Shown: positions 9,617 to 19,052, numbered from the stretch's first letter. The stretch is DNA of 64,000 bases from Haladaptatus salinisoli (GCF_020614375.1 NZ_CP085327.1:1662823-1726822); one strand, 5' to 3'. The notes: a model not told the origin generated them from the letters alone. Translations and numbers: made by a program.

Positions 9617-10210
9617 ATGACAGCAGTACCGAAGGTCGTCGCGCTGTGCGGAAGCATGCGCGACGGCAGCCACACGCGAACCGCTTTGAGGCACGTACTC
9701 GACGCCGCGGAGGAAGCCGGAGCCGAGACGGAGTTGCTGGACGTGCGCGACTACGACCTTCCGGTGTTCGACCCGGACGAGGACGAACCGGAGGACGCGG
9801 TGGAGATTAAACGGGCGATTCGGGAGGCCGACTCGGTCATCCTCGGCAGTCCGGTCTACCACGGATCGTACAGTTCGGCGTTCCGAAACGTCCACGACTA
9901 CTGTAGTTTCGACGAGTTCGAGGACACGACGGTCGGCCTGCTCGTGGTCGCCGGCGGCGGGTCCTACGCCAGCACGCTCGACCACATGCGGATTACCGTT
10001 CGCGGCGTCCACGGCTGGGTGCTCCCGCACCAGGTCGGCATCCGGCGGGCGTACGACCAGTTCGAGGACGGCGAGTTCGTCGACGAGGACTTAGAAGAGC
10101 GCACCCGAAAGCTCGGACGACAGGCGGTCGAGTACGCCTTCATCACGCCGGACGTGACCTCGACCGAGGCGGCCGAGGACGCGGCGGAGGAGGCGGCGGC
10201 GGACGACTGA
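9617..10210 (+). CDS. NADPH-dependent FMN reductase family protein
   Basis: A 197-residue flavodoxin-fold oxidoreductase. The FMN phosphate loop CGSMRDGSHTRTAL lies at residues 11-24, and the second FMN-contacting loop SPVYHGSYSSAFRNVHDY is near residue 80. Such proteins use NAD(P)H to reduce FMN or quinones. The C-terminus ends in an acidic Ala/Glu tail typical of halophile surfaces. It stands alone, divergent from the phosphomutase gene. Confidence 0.9.
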   Translation: MTAVPKVVALCGSMRDGSHTRTALRHVLDAAEEAGAETELLDVRDYDLPVFDPDEDEPEDAVEIKRAIREADSVILGSPVYHGSYSSAFRNVHDYCSFDEFEDTTVGLLVVAGGGSYASTLDHMRITVRGVHGWVLPHQVGIRRAYDQFEDGEFVDEDLEERTRKLGRQAVEYAFITPDVTSTEAAEDAAEEAAADD

Positions 10211-10224
10211 GAGCCGCCGCTCGC

Positions 10225-10500
10225 TCACCGGTTCTTCTCCGGGCTTTCAACCGGACGCTCCTCCACCAGTCGTTCCTTTTCGGCGCGGCTGAACTGTTTT
10301 ATCTCGTACTCGCGGGACATGGCGGCGGACTTCGACTCGAACCGCTCCGCGTGGACGAGTTCGATGGGCGTCCGCCCGCGGGTGTACTTCGCACCGTCGC
10401 CGGCGTCGTGTTCCGCGACGCGGCGGGCTACGTCGGTCGTGTATCCGGTGTAAAAAGTGCCGTCACTGCATTCGACGACATAGACCCAGTGGGTAGTCAC
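10225..10500 (-). CDS. GIY-YIG nuclease-like protein (UPF0213 type)
   Basis: A 91-residue protein with a single GIY-YIG fold. [17 protein letters not shown] carries the family Y residues, then an Arg in [10 protein letters not shown], and a [12 protein letters not shown] stretch that matches the YhbQ/UPF0213 group. GTG at 10500 gives [10 protein letters not shown], the usual family start; the longer frame to 10629 is Arg-rich and unlike coding sequence. It may nick or cleave DNA, but stand-alone members have no firmly known cellular role. Confidence 0.85.
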   Translation of the reverse strand: MTTHWVYVVECSDGTFYTGYTTDVARRVAEHDAGDGAKYTRGRTPIELVHAERFESKSAAMSREYEIKQFSRAEKERLVEERPVESPEKNR

Positions 10501-10562
10501 ATCTGACAGGCTTCGCGTGGTTCGTCTTGTTCCTGTCGATCCCACCCGTTCGCCTCGTCGGG

Positions 10563-10712
10563 CTATACGTTTTGCGCGCGCTGTCGCGCTACCTCGGCGA
10601 TTCCGGCGTTCGCAGAGCAGGCGGGGCAAGCGCGGATGTGACCGTCTTCGTCAGCGAAGACGCGCGCGAATCGTTCGGAGACGTGCGCGTTGCAATGGTC
10701 GCAGTTTGGCAT
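10563..10712 (-). CDS. small zinc-finger-like protein
   Basis: A 49-residue protein, [20 protein letters not shown]..., with two CxxC pairs (CDHC at residues 4-7 and CPAC near 29-32) spaced for one zinc ion. Many haloarchaea carry such tiny zinc proteins; I believe this belongs to a DUF7563-like family, from memory only. The start at 10712 is favoured over 10763 because the zinc knuckle begins there. A TATA-like TTTTTAGG lies upstream on the minus strand near 10765. Confidence 0.65.
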   Translation of the reverse strand: MPNCDHCNAHVSERFARVFADEDGHIRACPACSANAGIAEVARQRAQNV

Positions 10713-10950
10713 GCTTTCAGCCGACGACAGCGCCGTCGGCATCCAGTTCTTGGCGGCGAACACCTAAAAATCCTTTCCAAATTCTCACCCAAATTCAGGA
10801 ATGCCAAAGAAATGTTTTCATAATACGGAATTCACGCCGCGAAGGGAACCGTTCGATGGCGAATCGAAAGACAAATTTCGGGCATCAAAAACTCGGTCGC
10901 AACCCCTTCCCTTCCGGTGGAGATGGATATCGCCGCCGCGTCTGGCGGTC

Positions 10951-11520
10951 TCAGCGGTCGTCCCGCGTCCGCTCGCCGGCGCGAACCGCGACGTCCAGCC
11001 AGTTCTCCTCCGGCGGGAGGGGGCACGAGAACGTCTCGCTGTAGGCGCAGAACGGCGAGTAGGCGAGGTTGAAATCCAGCGTGACCTCGTCGGCGTCGGT
11101 CAGCGCGTCGTCTGGATGGAGGTCGAGGTAGCGCCCGTTCTCGTAGCTCTGCTGGCCCGTCGTCTTGTCGCGGAACGGAACGAACAGCGACTCCTGACCC
11201 TCCTGCTGGTACGCCGAGAGCGAGCAGTTCTCGCCGCCGATTTCGAATCGAAACGTCACTGTCCGGAGATACCGCTGGGGTGGTCCGGCGGTCGTTTCAA
11301 GTTCGAGCGGTTCCGGTTCGTCGTGCGTCTCGACCGCGGCGGTCACGCGATACTTCGGATCGGGGTCGAAGTACGGGAGACCGTCGAACTGGTCGCGCCG
11401 GTCGGGCGGAATCGGCGACTGCGGGTGGTCGCCGAGGAACTCGTCCTTCTCGTCGCGCAGGGACTGCAGTTCCTTGCGCCAGTCGTCGTCCGAGAGTTCG
11501 GTCGGGTTCGCGTCGGCCAT
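10951..11520 (-). CDS. DUF1684 domain protein
   Basis: A 189-residue protein of the DUF1684 family, recognised from RKELQSLRDEKDEFLGDHPQSP near the N-terminus, LPYFDPDPKYRV, and the C-terminal FNLAYSPFCAYSETFSCPLPP block. Family members are widespread in haloarchaea and actinobacteria with no established biochemical function. The start at 11520 (MADANPTELSDDDW) leaves a divergent intergenic gap of about 130 bases to the helicase gene. Confidence 0.85.
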   Translation of the reverse strand: MADANPTELSDDDWRKELQSLRDEKDEFLGDHPQSPIPPDRRDQFDGLPYFDPDPKYRVTAAVETHDEPEPLELETTAGPPQRYLRTVTFRFEIGGENCSLSAYQQEGQESLFVPFRDKTTGQQSYENGRYLDLHPDDALTDADEVTLDFNLAYSPFCAYSETFSCPLPPEENWLDVAVRAGERTRDDR

Positions 11521-11608
11521 AGCGGGCGGTAAGAGTTCGCGGCGGGTAAACACTGCGTCGTGAGTCCTCGACTTCTCGCTCCCACGCCACTTCCGGCCCG
11601 CGCCAAGG

Positions 11609-11616
11609 TTTAAATA
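11609..11616 (+). promoter_or_regulatory. TATA box of the XPD-like helicase gene
   Basis: TTTAAATA, about 45-60 bases before the candidate start codons, in the divergent gap with the DUF1684 gene. Confidence 0.5.
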
Positions 11617-11654
11617 CCGAGACGGGACCACTCCAGTTCAACAGCCCTAAGCAC

Positions 11655-14024
11655 GTGGCTGACGGAACAATGATGATGGCGGATTGGCGGACGATATTCG
11701 GACACGACGAACCCTACGACGAGCAGGTGGACGGCATCGAGACGGCCATCGAGACCGCCCGCGACGACGGTTTCTCGGTCATCGAGGGGGCCTGCGGGAC
11801 TGGCAAGACGATGCTGGCGCTGACGGCGGGTCTCCACCTCGTGCGGGACCCAGACAGCCGCTACGAGCGCGTGTTCGTCCTTACGAGCGTCAAACAACAG
11901 CTCCGCCAGTTCGAGACCGACTTGCGAACGATCAACGCGAACCTCCCCGACGACTGGAAACCCGTCTCCGCGCTCACGCTCGTCGGGAAGGCGGACGTCT
12001 GCCCCTACAACCGCGAGAACGCGGGGGGGATCGACGACGGCAACGTCTACGAACGATGCGAGGGGTTGCGCGAGCGCACTCGCGACCTGACCGGCGAAGG
12101 CGGCTCCACGACCGCACAGAACCTCGCCTCACGAGCCAGAAGCCAGCAGACCGGGCTGGCCGATTCGGGAAGTCGCGGCGGCGCCGCGACGTACCTCGAA
12201 ACCGCGGACGAACCCTCCCCGTACCCGCCCGAAATGCCGGAGTACAGCGACGTGGAGTACTGTCCGTTCTACGCCCAGTTTTTGGACGATCTGCCGGAGG
12301 ACGGCGACCCCGTCGAGGCGGTTCCCTTCGATTTCGACGGCGGGGGTCTCATCGAACCCGACGACCTCGTTGCCCACTCGGTGCAGTGGGGCACCTGCCC
12401 CCACTCGATGATGGGCGCACTACTGAGTCACGTGGAGGTCGTCGTCGGAAACTACTACCACGCCTTCGACCCGGTGACGACGGCGGGGTTCACGGGCGCG
12501 CTGGTGGACGACTCCACCTTCCTCGTCTGCGACGAGGCGCACATGCTCGAACCGCGCGTCCGCGACCTCGTGAGCCAATCGGTCGGCGATTCGACGCTCC
12601 GGGACGCCGAATCCGAATTGACGCGCGTCATCCAACCGGTGAAGTTCGACGATCGGGAGTCGAAACACACCACCGCCGACGCCGACCTCGTCCGCGCCGA
12701 ACTCGAAGACGCGAACGTCACACTCCGCGAGCTGGAAGAGACCCGCGACTTCGTCCGCGACCTCCGCGAGGAACTCGACCGGCGCGTCGCCGCGCACCTC
12801 GACAGCGAACACCGGGGCTGGAAGGCGAATCTCGCCGACCTCCCGGACGCGGAGATTCCCCTGCGCGACCCGACCGTCCCCCAACCCGACGAGATATCGA
12901 AGTGGGCCGAGAACGCGGGCTACGACGGCGGCACGTGGGCGCGCGCGGAGGCGGTCGGTGCGGTCGTCGCCCGCATCCTCAACGAAGCCGACGAGGAGGA
13001 CAGGGAGCGCGCTTCCCTCCCGGCGGGTCGCACCCTCGGCGAGTGGTACCGAAACGACCACGAGGAGTACTTCCGCGAAATCGTCCTCGAACGGACGTGG
13101 AACGACCGCGAACCCGACGACTCGTGGCGACGGGCGTACAACGCGAAACTCGCCATGCAGAACTGCGTTCCGAGCGACGCCATCGGCGAGCAGCTCGGGG
13201 AGTTCGGCGGCGGCATCCTGATGAGCGCGACGCTCGAACCGCTCGAAATCTTCGAAGAGGTGTCCGGACTAGTGCACATCGAAAACGACGGACGGCCCGT
13301 CGTCGAACGAACTTACGGACTGAACTTCCCCGAACCGAACCGCGAGAGCTTCGCGATCGACGCGCCGAAGTTCACCTACGACAACAGGGGTGCGCCGGGC
13401 GAGGAGACGCGCGAACGACAGGTGTACGCCGACGCCATCCGCGACGTCGCCAGGTCGCCCGGCAACGTCCTCGTCGGAATGCCGAACTACGCGGAAGCGA
13501 AGTGGGCCGCGGAACACCTCCGCGAGGTGGTGGACAAGCGAGTCCTGCTGGACGAGAGTAGCGCGGACGACGCCACCGAAGCGTTGAAAGACGAGTTCTT
13601 CGACGGCGAGGCGAAGGTGCTGGTCACGAGCCTCCGGGGAACGCTCACCGAGGGCGTCGATTACCGGGGCGACCGACTTCGCGCCGCCGTCGTCTGCGGC
13701 GTCCCCATCATCAACACCGCGAGCCCCCGAACCCGTGCTGTGCGAACCGCCTACGAACGAAAGTTCGGAGACGGGTTCACGTACGCGCTCACGGTTCCGG
13801 CGGTGAGAAAGGCGCGGCAGGCGCTCGGGCGCGTCATCCGCGGTTCCGACGAGCGGGGCGTCCGCGTTCTCGTCGATAGCCGCTACGCCCGCGATTCGTG
13901 GGACAGCGTCAGGGAATTCTTCCCCGAGACCGAACGTGAAGAGTTCCAACCGGTCAGCCCCGACATGCTCTCGCTCGGATTGGAGCGGTTTTGGCGGGAG
14001 AGGCAACCGAACGAAAGCTTCTGA
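11655..14024 (+). CDS. XPD/Rad3/DinG-type Fe-S DNA helicase
   Basis: A 789-residue superfamily 2 helicase. Walker A GACGTGKTMLAL (Lys51) and DEAH box VCDEAHMLE are visible. Four cysteines lie between them in VCPYN, ERCEGL, EYCPFY and GTCPHS, the spacing expected for the 4Fe-4S cluster of the XPD/DinG group. Motif VI is KARQALGRVIRG near the C-terminus. It unwinds DNA 5' to 3' in repair by family analogy. The start is uncertain: GTG at 11655, or ATGs at 11670, 11673 or 11676 giving MMMADW. It is not the main haloarchaeal Rad3a-like start that I recall, so no symbol is given. Confidence 0.9.
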   Translation: MADGTMMMADWRTIFGHDEPYDEQVDGIETAIETARDDGFSVIEGACGTGKTMLALTAGLHLVRDPDSRYERVFVLTSVKQQLRQFETDLRTINANLPDDWKPVSALTLVGKADVCPYNRENAGGIDDGNVYERCEGLRERTRDLTGEGGSTTAQNLASRARSQQTGLADSGSRGGAATYLETADEPSPYPPEMPEYSDVEYCPFYAQFLDDLPEDGDPVEAVPFDFDGGGLIEPDDLVAHSVQWGTCPHSMMGALLSHVEVVVGNYYHAFDPVTTAGFTGALVDDSTFLVCDEAHMLEPRVRDLVSQSVGDSTLRDAESELTRVIQPVKFDDRESKHTTADADLVRAELEDANVTLRELEETRDFVRDLREELDRRVAAHLDSEHRGWKANLADLPDAEIPLRDPTVPQPDEISKWAENAGYDGGTWARAEAVGAVVARILNEADEEDRERASLPAGRTLGEWYRNDHEEYFREIVLERTWNDREPDDSWRRAYNAKLAMQNCVPSDAIGEQLGEFGGGILMSATLEPLEIFEEVSGLVHIENDGRPVVERTYGLNFPEPNRESFAIDAPKFTYDNRGAPGEETRERQVYADAIRDVARSPGNVLVGMPNYAEAKWAAEHLREVVDKRVLLDESSADDATEALKDEFFDGEAKVLVTSLRGTLTEGVDYRGDRLRAAVVCGVPIINTASPRTRAVRTAYERKFGDGFTYALTVPAVRKARQALGRVIRGSDERGVRVLVDSRYARDSWDSVREFFPETEREEFQPVSPDMLSLGLERFWRERQPNESF

Positions 14025-14138
14025 CGGGCGGGAGCAGACGACCGACCGCGGTCAAGCAAACGTTTCGGCGAGGGAGGGATCGATAATCTCCGTATCCGGC
14101 GTATAGTTCGATATTACGACGCCGAACGGTGCACGCCG

Positions 14139-14147
14139 TTTTTATTT
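14139..14147 (+). promoter_or_regulatory. TATA-like element of the cupredoxin gene
   Basis: TTTTTATTT about 32-40 bases before the ATG at 14179; suggests a short leader. Confidence 0.4.
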
Positions 14148-14178
14148 CGAGCCGACGTCCGATGCGCGGAGGAAACGC

Positions 14179-14874
14179 ATGACACGAGAGGGCTCACCGA
14201 AGTCACAGCGCCGGGCGATTCTCAAGGCGACCGGAGCGGCGGCGGGCGTCGGACTGCTCGGCCGCATGGCGATGGCACAGGACGGCGGTGGAAACGGCCA
14301 GACGACTACGACAACCACGACGAACGGGACCGAGACGACGAACGGCGGCACCCAGACGACGGACGACGGCGGGCAACGAACCATCATCCTCGGCGGCCGC
14401 GTCGACTACTGGCTCGGACTCGCTCCCGAGGTCATCGCGGGTGCCGAGAACCCGACGCTCGGGTTGGTTCCCGACGAGGAGTACAGGCTCATCTGGATAA
14501 ATCTCGACGGAAACAGACACAGATTCCAGATACTCGACGACCAAGGAGACGTGATTCAAAGCACCGGAGACACCGCTCAGCAGGGAGCGACGCGCGAGAT
14601 GACGTTTCGGGCGGACGAGGATATGCGCCGCTACCGCTGCCGATACCACCCGGACACCATGCGGGGGGACATCAACCAGTCGGGCGAGTTCAGAACGACG
14701 TCGGGAGCACCCCCGGAAACGAACGGAACGACCAACACGACCCAGACGACGAACGGCGAGGATACGGCGACCGAGACGACCCAGACGACGAACGGCGGAA
14801 ACACCACGACCCAAACCACCGAGACGACGGACGGAACCGCCACCACCCGAACGACCGACACGACGACCCGGTAG
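14179..14874 (+). CDS. Tat-exported cupredoxin-like protein with Thr/Asn-rich flanks
   Basis: A 231-residue secreted protein. A twin-arginine signal (SQRRAILKATGAAAGVGLLG) is followed by a low-complexity Thr/Asn/Gly linker (residues 35-65). A cupredoxin-like domain covers about residues 70-175, then a second Thr/Asn/Glu-rich tail (residues 180-231). Type 1 copper ligands can be proposed: His in GNRHRFQ, then Cys, His and Met in CRYHPDTM (CxxHxxxM). The linkers hold several N-x-S/T sequons and many Thr for glycosylation. It is probably a surface or periplasmic electron carrier related to halocyanins. It is a lone gene with its own promoter. Confidence 0.75.
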   Translation: MTREGSPKSQRRAILKATGAAAGVGLLGRMAMAQDGGGNGQTTTTTTTNGTETTNGGTQTTDDGGQRTIILGGRVDYWLGLAPEVIAGAENPTLGLVPDEEYRLIWINLDGNRHRFQILDDQGDVIQSTGDTAQQGATREMTFRADEDMRRYRCRYHPDTMRGDINQSGEFRTTSGAPPETNGTTNTTQTTNGEDTATETTQTTNGGNTTTQTTETTDGTATTRTTDTTTR

Positions 14875-14942
14875 TCGGTCGCGTCCGCTTTCTCGGAAGC
14901 GCGTCGGAAAGGAGTCTCACGAAACGACCGAGCCGCCGCTTC

Positions 14943-15995
14943 TCATCGCTGTTCGACCAGTTCCGCCCGCCCGTCGATGACGTGCGCGTCGTCGGGGTCG
15001 AAGCCGACGCGAATCCGCTCGTCCCCGGGGGGTTCGGATACGCGGAGTGTCATCGGTCGTCCCTCCCAGTCGAGGCGGACGCGAAACGCTTCGCCGAGGA
15101 ACTCGACGGTTTCGACGGTCGCCGAGAAGGCGTTTTCGTCGGCGTCCGGTCGGAGCGCCTCGGGGCGAACGCAAAACGTGACGCGGCCCGTCGTCGAACC
15201 GGAAACGCGGAACTCGCGGTCGCCGACCGCGACGCGCGACCCCTTCGTTTCGTGTGCAACCGTCGTCCCAGAAAAGACGTTGTTCTCGCCGACGAATTCG
15301 GCGACGAACCGCGACCGGGGTCGGCGATACACGTCCTCCGGGCGACCGATCTGTTCGATTCGGCCGTCGTGCACGACGGCGACGCGGTCGCTTATCGCCA
15401 ACGCCTCCTCCTGATCGTGGGTGACGTAAACGGTCGTGATTCCGAGGTCGGACTGGATGCGGGCGACCCGCGTTCGCAGGTCGTCGCGGAGGCGCGCGTC
15501 CAGGGCGCTCATCGGTTCGTCCAACAGGAGCACGTCCGGACCGGGAGCGAGGGCGCGCGCGAGGGCGACGCGCTGTTGCTGGCCGCCCGACAAGGCGTCC
15601 GGGTCGCGGTCCTCGAACCCGTCGAGGTCGACCAGTTCGAGCAGTTCCGCGACGCGCTCGTCGCGGGTTCGCGTTCCCGGCGGGTCGCGGAAGCGAAGGC
15701 CGTAACCGACGTTCTCCGCGACGCTCATGTGCGGGAAGAGCGCGTAGTTCTGAAAGACGATTCCCACGTCCCTGTCCTCGGGCGGGACGCCCGCCATCTC
15801 GCGGTCGCCGAACCGTATCGCGCCGGCGGTCGGTTCTTCGAATCCCGCGATGGCTCGGAGGGTGGTCGTCTTGCCGCATCCCGACGGGCCGACGAGGGTG
15901 AAGAACTCGCCGTCTTCGACGCGGAACGACACGTTTTCGAGGGCGGTCACGCCGCCGTACTCCTTGCGGACGCCCGAGAGGCGAACGTCAACCAC
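14943..15995 (-). CDS. ABC importer ATPase, thiamine/iron/spermidine type
   Basis: A 350-residue ATPase for the importer encoded with it. Motifs: Walker A GPSGCGKTTT, Q-loop VFQNYALFPH, signature LSGGQQQRVALARAL, Walker B VLLLDEPMSALD, switch His YVTHDQEEAL, then a C-terminal TOBE-like regulatory region (residues 240-350). It is longer than bacterial ThiQ and closer to PotA/FbpC size. The start is GTG at 15995, directly behind a strong GGAGGTG Shine-Dalgarno, unusual for a group where most genes are leaderless. It lies 23 bases after the permease stop. Confidence 0.9.
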   Translation of the reverse strand: MVDVRLSGVRKEYGGVTALENVSFRVEDGEFFTLVGPSGCGKTTTLRAIAGFEEPTAGAIRFGDREMAGVPPEDRDVGIVFQNYALFPHMSVAENVGYGLRFRDPPGTRTRDERVAELLELVDLDGFEDRDPDALSGGQQQRVALARALAPGPDVLLLDEPMSALDARLRDDLRTRVARIQSDLGITTVYVTHDQEEALAISDRVAVVHDGRIEQIGRPEDVYRRPRSRFVAEFVGENNVFSGTTVAHETKGSRVAVGDREFRVSGSTTGRVTFCVRPEALRPDADENAFSATVETVEFLGEAFRVRLDWEGRPMTLRVSEPPGDERIRVGFDPDDAHVIDGRAELVEQR

Positions 15996-16018
15996 ACCCC
16001 CACCTCCCGGGGGACGGA

Positions 16019-17689
16019 CTACCCATCCTCCCACCTCCCGCCGAGGCGGTCGATGACGACGAAACTGACCGCGGTGACGACGAGCAGGACGGTACCCATC
16101 GCGGTGGCCGGGCCGAGCGTGCGGTTGCCGAGGTAGCGTTCGACTGCGACCGGCATCGTGTAACTGCTGCTGCCCGTGGCAAGAATAACTGTCGAGTCGA
16201 ACTCGCCGATGCTGATGGCGAACGCGAAGGCCGCTCCGGCGACGATACCGGCGGCGACGAGAGGAAGTTCGACGTCCACCAGCGCGCGGGCGCGCGACGC
16301 GCCGAGCGCGCGGGCCGATTCCACCATCCGGGGGTCGATTCCGGAGAGCATCGGCGCGACGTTCCGCGTGACGAACGGATAGGCCGCGACGGCGTGCGCC
16401 GCGACGATGGCGAGCGCGCCGCCGACCCGGATCCGGGTTCCGGCGACCGGAACCCCGAACACCAGTCCGCGGAGCATCCCGAGTCCGACCATCACGCCGC
16501 TGACCGCGAGAGGGGCCATCGCCAGCGCTTCGACCGCGCGACCGCCTCTCGCGCGGGAGAGCACCGCGACGACGACGCCCATCGGGAGCGCGACGAGCAG
16601 CGTGCCGAGGCCGAAGACGAGCGAGTTGCGAACCGCGACGCCGGGTTTCGTCTGGAAGGACGCGCCGGTCGCCTGCCGCGTGACGAGGAACTCGTAGTAG
16701 CGAAGGGTGAATCCGGTCGGACCGGTCACGCTTTCGAGCACGGTGCTGACGAGCGGGCCGACGAAGACGACGCCGACGACGAGGAGGTAGGCGGCGACGC
16801 CCGCGCGTTCGAGCGTCCCCGCCGCGTCGCCGTCCGCGAGCAACCGCTTTCGGGGGAGGGGTCTGGTGGCCCGCGACGCGGCGGCCTGTCGCGCCTCGTA
16901 GCGGAGGTACCCGTATGTCAACGCGAGCGAGAGGAGCGTCTCGAGTACGGCGAGGACGGCGGCCTCGGAGTAGTCGAGTTCGCGGGCGAGGTCGTATATC
17001 CACACCTCGACGGTGGCGTACTCGAGGCCGCCCAGTTCGAGGACGATGGCGAACGACATGAACGTGAAGATGAACGTGAGAAGCGCGCCCGTGAAAATCG
17101 CGGGGAGCAATTGGGGAACCAACACGTCTCGGAACGCCCGGAACCGACCCGCGCCGAGGCTTCGAGCGGTCTCCACTTCGCGGGCGTCCACGCTCTCCCA
17201 AGCGGCGTTCGTCACTCGGGCGACGAGCGGGGCGTTGTAGAAGGCGTGGGCGACGATTATCGCGGGTAGGTTGTAGAGCAGCGAGTACGGACCGAGGCCG
17301 ACGACCGAGAGCAGGTCGTTGAGCAGACCGTCCGTCCCGAACATCGCCACGAAGCCGATAACGACGAGGATGGAGGGCATGACGAACGGGAGGATGGTCA
17401 GCGAACGAACCGTCCGTCTGCCGGGAAACTCGTACCGCGAGAGGACGTACGCACCCGGCAGTCCGAGCGCGACGCTGGCTATCGTCGACAGCGTCGCCTG
17501 GTACGCCGTGAAGCCGAATATTTCGCGGACGTAGAAGGGGTCGGTCAGCACGTCGACGAAAGCGGCCGCCTCACCCGCTTCGGCGAAGACGATGGCGACC
17601 GGGAGGTAGAAGAGAACGACGAGGACGGCGCCGGTCGCAACGCCGAGGAGGGCGAGCGCGCGTCGCTCCAGCCAGCGGCGGGGAACCAT
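16019..17689 (-). CDS. thiP: double-length ABC importer permease (ThiP-like)
   Basis: A 556-residue membrane protein with two homologous halves of about six helices each, the ThiP/FbpB arrangement in which one polypeptide supplies both membrane domains. EAA-like loops can be placed around ARSLGAGRFRAFRDVLVPQLL in the first half and ARALGASRARALVDVELPL in the second. It begins immediately after the stop of the binding-protein gene (17690) with no spacer, so translation is coupled. Thiamine is inferred from the TbpA-like binding protein; iron importers share this architecture. Confidence 0.85.
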   Translation of the reverse strand: MVPRRWLERRALALLGVATGAVLVVLFYLPVAIVFAEAGEAAAFVDVLTDPFYVREIFGFTAYQATLSTIASVALGLPGAYVLSRYEFPGRRTVRSLTILPFVMPSILVVIGFVAMFGTDGLLNDLLSVVGLGPYSLLYNLPAIIVAHAFYNAPLVARVTNAAWESVDAREVETARSLGAGRFRAFRDVLVPQLLPAIFTGALLTFIFTFMSFAIVLELGGLEYATVEVWIYDLARELDYSEAAVLAVLETLLSLALTYGYLRYEARQAAASRATRPLPRKRLLADGDAAGTLERAGVAAYLLVVGVVFVGPLVSTVLESVTGPTGFTLRYYEFLVTRQATGASFQTKPGVAVRNSLVFGLGTLLVALPMGVVVAVLSRARGGRAVEALAMAPLAVSGVMVGLGMLRGLVFGVPVAGTRIRVGGALAIVAAHAVAAYPFVTRNVAPMLSGIDPRMVESARALGASRARALVDVELPLVAAGIVAGAAFAFAISIGEFDSTVILATGSSSYTMPVAVERYLGNRTLGPATAMGTVLLVVTAVSFVVIDRLGGRWEDG

Positions 17690-18811
17690 CTACTTGCTCG
17701 CTATCTTCCGCGCCCACTGTTCGACCCACTCTTCGAGGTTGCCCTGCAACTCGTCGTAGGAGTAGGTGACCGGCTTCGCGGGCGCTTTGGCGTACTTGTC
17801 GAACTCCTTCCCGGGTGCCGCCCAGTCGGTCGCCGGGAACTGAACGTTGAGCGTCGGAATCTTCGACTGTACGGGCTTTGAGAGCATGAAGTCGAGGAAC
17901 GCGTCCGCCAGTTTCGACCGGTCGGTGCCCGCGAACTTCGCCATCCCTTCGGGGTTCGCGTAGCCCTCCCCGTTCAGGAAGCCTATCTGGTGTTTCTTCA
18001 TGTCCGCGCCCGAGCGGTGGGCGTACACCTGGTCGGTGGAGTAGGAGATGACGATGGGGCGCTCGCCGTTGGAGTACGCGGTGTAGGAGGCGTCCCACGA
18101 GCCGAGGATTTGCACGCCGTTTTCCTTCATCCGTTGCCAGTAGTCGAGATACCGTTCCGGGCCCGTCTGGTGGATGGTCCACAGGAGGAACGCCCGCCCC
18201 GTCGCGGCCTGCTGGGCGTTCTGCGTGATGAGTTTGCTCGCGTACTTCCGCTTCGCCAGCGCGTCGAACGTTCCGGGGTTGTCCGCTCGGTGGGCGTTGT
18301 AGACGAGGCTGATGTATCCGGTGTCGTACGGAATCGCGCGCTTTTTCGGGTCGAACGTTAGGCCGTCTTTGACGTGCCCGTAGTTCGACAGCGAGTCGGC
18401 GACGGGGGCGAACAGCTTCTTCCCGCCGAGTTTGTCGTCGATGGTGATGAGGTGGTCGACGTTTAGCCCGACGTACACGTCCGTATCGATATCGACGTTC
18501 TGGGCCTTCCGCTGAACGAAGTGGTTGACCTCGTTCTCGGGGGTCTGCCACCGGAGCGTCGCTTTCGGGTACTCCTTCTCGAACTTTTTTTTCACCCACG
18601 AACCGGGCGACGAACTCGGTGCGTCGACGAACGAACGGTACGTTGCGACCTTCAGCGTGCCGCCCAGTTCGGTCTGCGCGGTCGTCTTCGCGGTGGTCCC
18701 GGCGGTCGTCCCCGTGGTACCGGAACCGGGCGACTCGGAGCTTCCGTCTAGACAACCGGCGAGGCCGGCGAAAGCGGTGCTTCCGGCCGCGAGGAACGTT
18801 CGTCGTTTCAT
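17690..18811 (-). CDS. thiB: thiamine-type substrate-binding lipoprotein (TbpA-like)
   Basis: A 373-residue binding protein. The N-terminus MKRRTFLAAGSTAFAGLAGC combines a twin-arginine motif with a lipobox (LAGC, Cys20), so it is a Tat-exported lipoprotein. A Ser/Gly/Thr linker follows, then a two-lobe periplasmic-binding fold. LLWTIHQTGPERYLDYW and ILGSWDASYTAYSNGERP, followed by VISYSTDQVYAHR, match the thiamine-binding TbpA group in arrangement, including Trp and Tyr residues that stack on ligand in E. coli TbpA. It is the first gene of a three-gene importer operon (binding protein, permease, ATPase). Confidence 0.85.
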   Translation of the reverse strand: MKRRTFLAAGSTAFAGLAGCLDGSSESPGSGTTGTTAGTTAKTTAQTELGGTLKVATYRSFVDAPSSSPGSWVKKKFEKEYPKATLRWQTPENEVNHFVQRKAQNVDIDTDVYVGLNVDHLITIDDKLGGKKLFAPVADSLSNYGHVKDGLTFDPKKRAIPYDTGYISLVYNAHRADNPGTFDALAKRKYASKLITQNAQQAATGRAFLLWTIHQTGPERYLDYWQRMKENGVQILGSWDASYTAYSNGERPIVISYSTDQVYAHRSGADMKKHQIGFLNGEGYANPEGMAKFAGTDRSKLADAFLDFMLSKPVQSKIPTLNVQFPATDWAAPGKEFDKYAKAPAKPVTYSYDELQGNLEEWVEQWARKIASK

Positions 18812-19052
18812 TACTCGGTGGTTACAGTGGGTGGTACTTAACGGACGTGATGCGCCCCGAGTATGTAATAATTCCGATAAGAATCGGGCGAATGGCGGTC
18901 GATGGATCGAATAGCGCTATATCAAATGTCCTATATTTCAATTCGCGTCGGAAATTATGCGGCGTTCCGCGGGCGGCGCAAAACGTTCGAGGCTTCTCGA
19001 CGCCAGAGCGCGGGTGCCGAACTCGAACCGTGCTCGGCGTCGGCGGGGTCGT

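Noticed and set aside
11684..13561. A 625-codon frame inside the XPD-like helicase
   Set aside because: It is the +1 shadow of the helicase, Arg-rich with no motifs.
14943..17201. A 752-codon open frame that joins part of the permease region to the ABC ATPase
   Set aside because: The first 400 codons are Arg-rich and lie antiphase to a clear permease; the real ATPase starts at GTG 15995 behind a Shine-Dalgarno.
18812..19052. TPP riboswitch before the thiamine-type importer
   Set aside because: The leader lacks the conserved TPP core segments, and only a short leader is likely.
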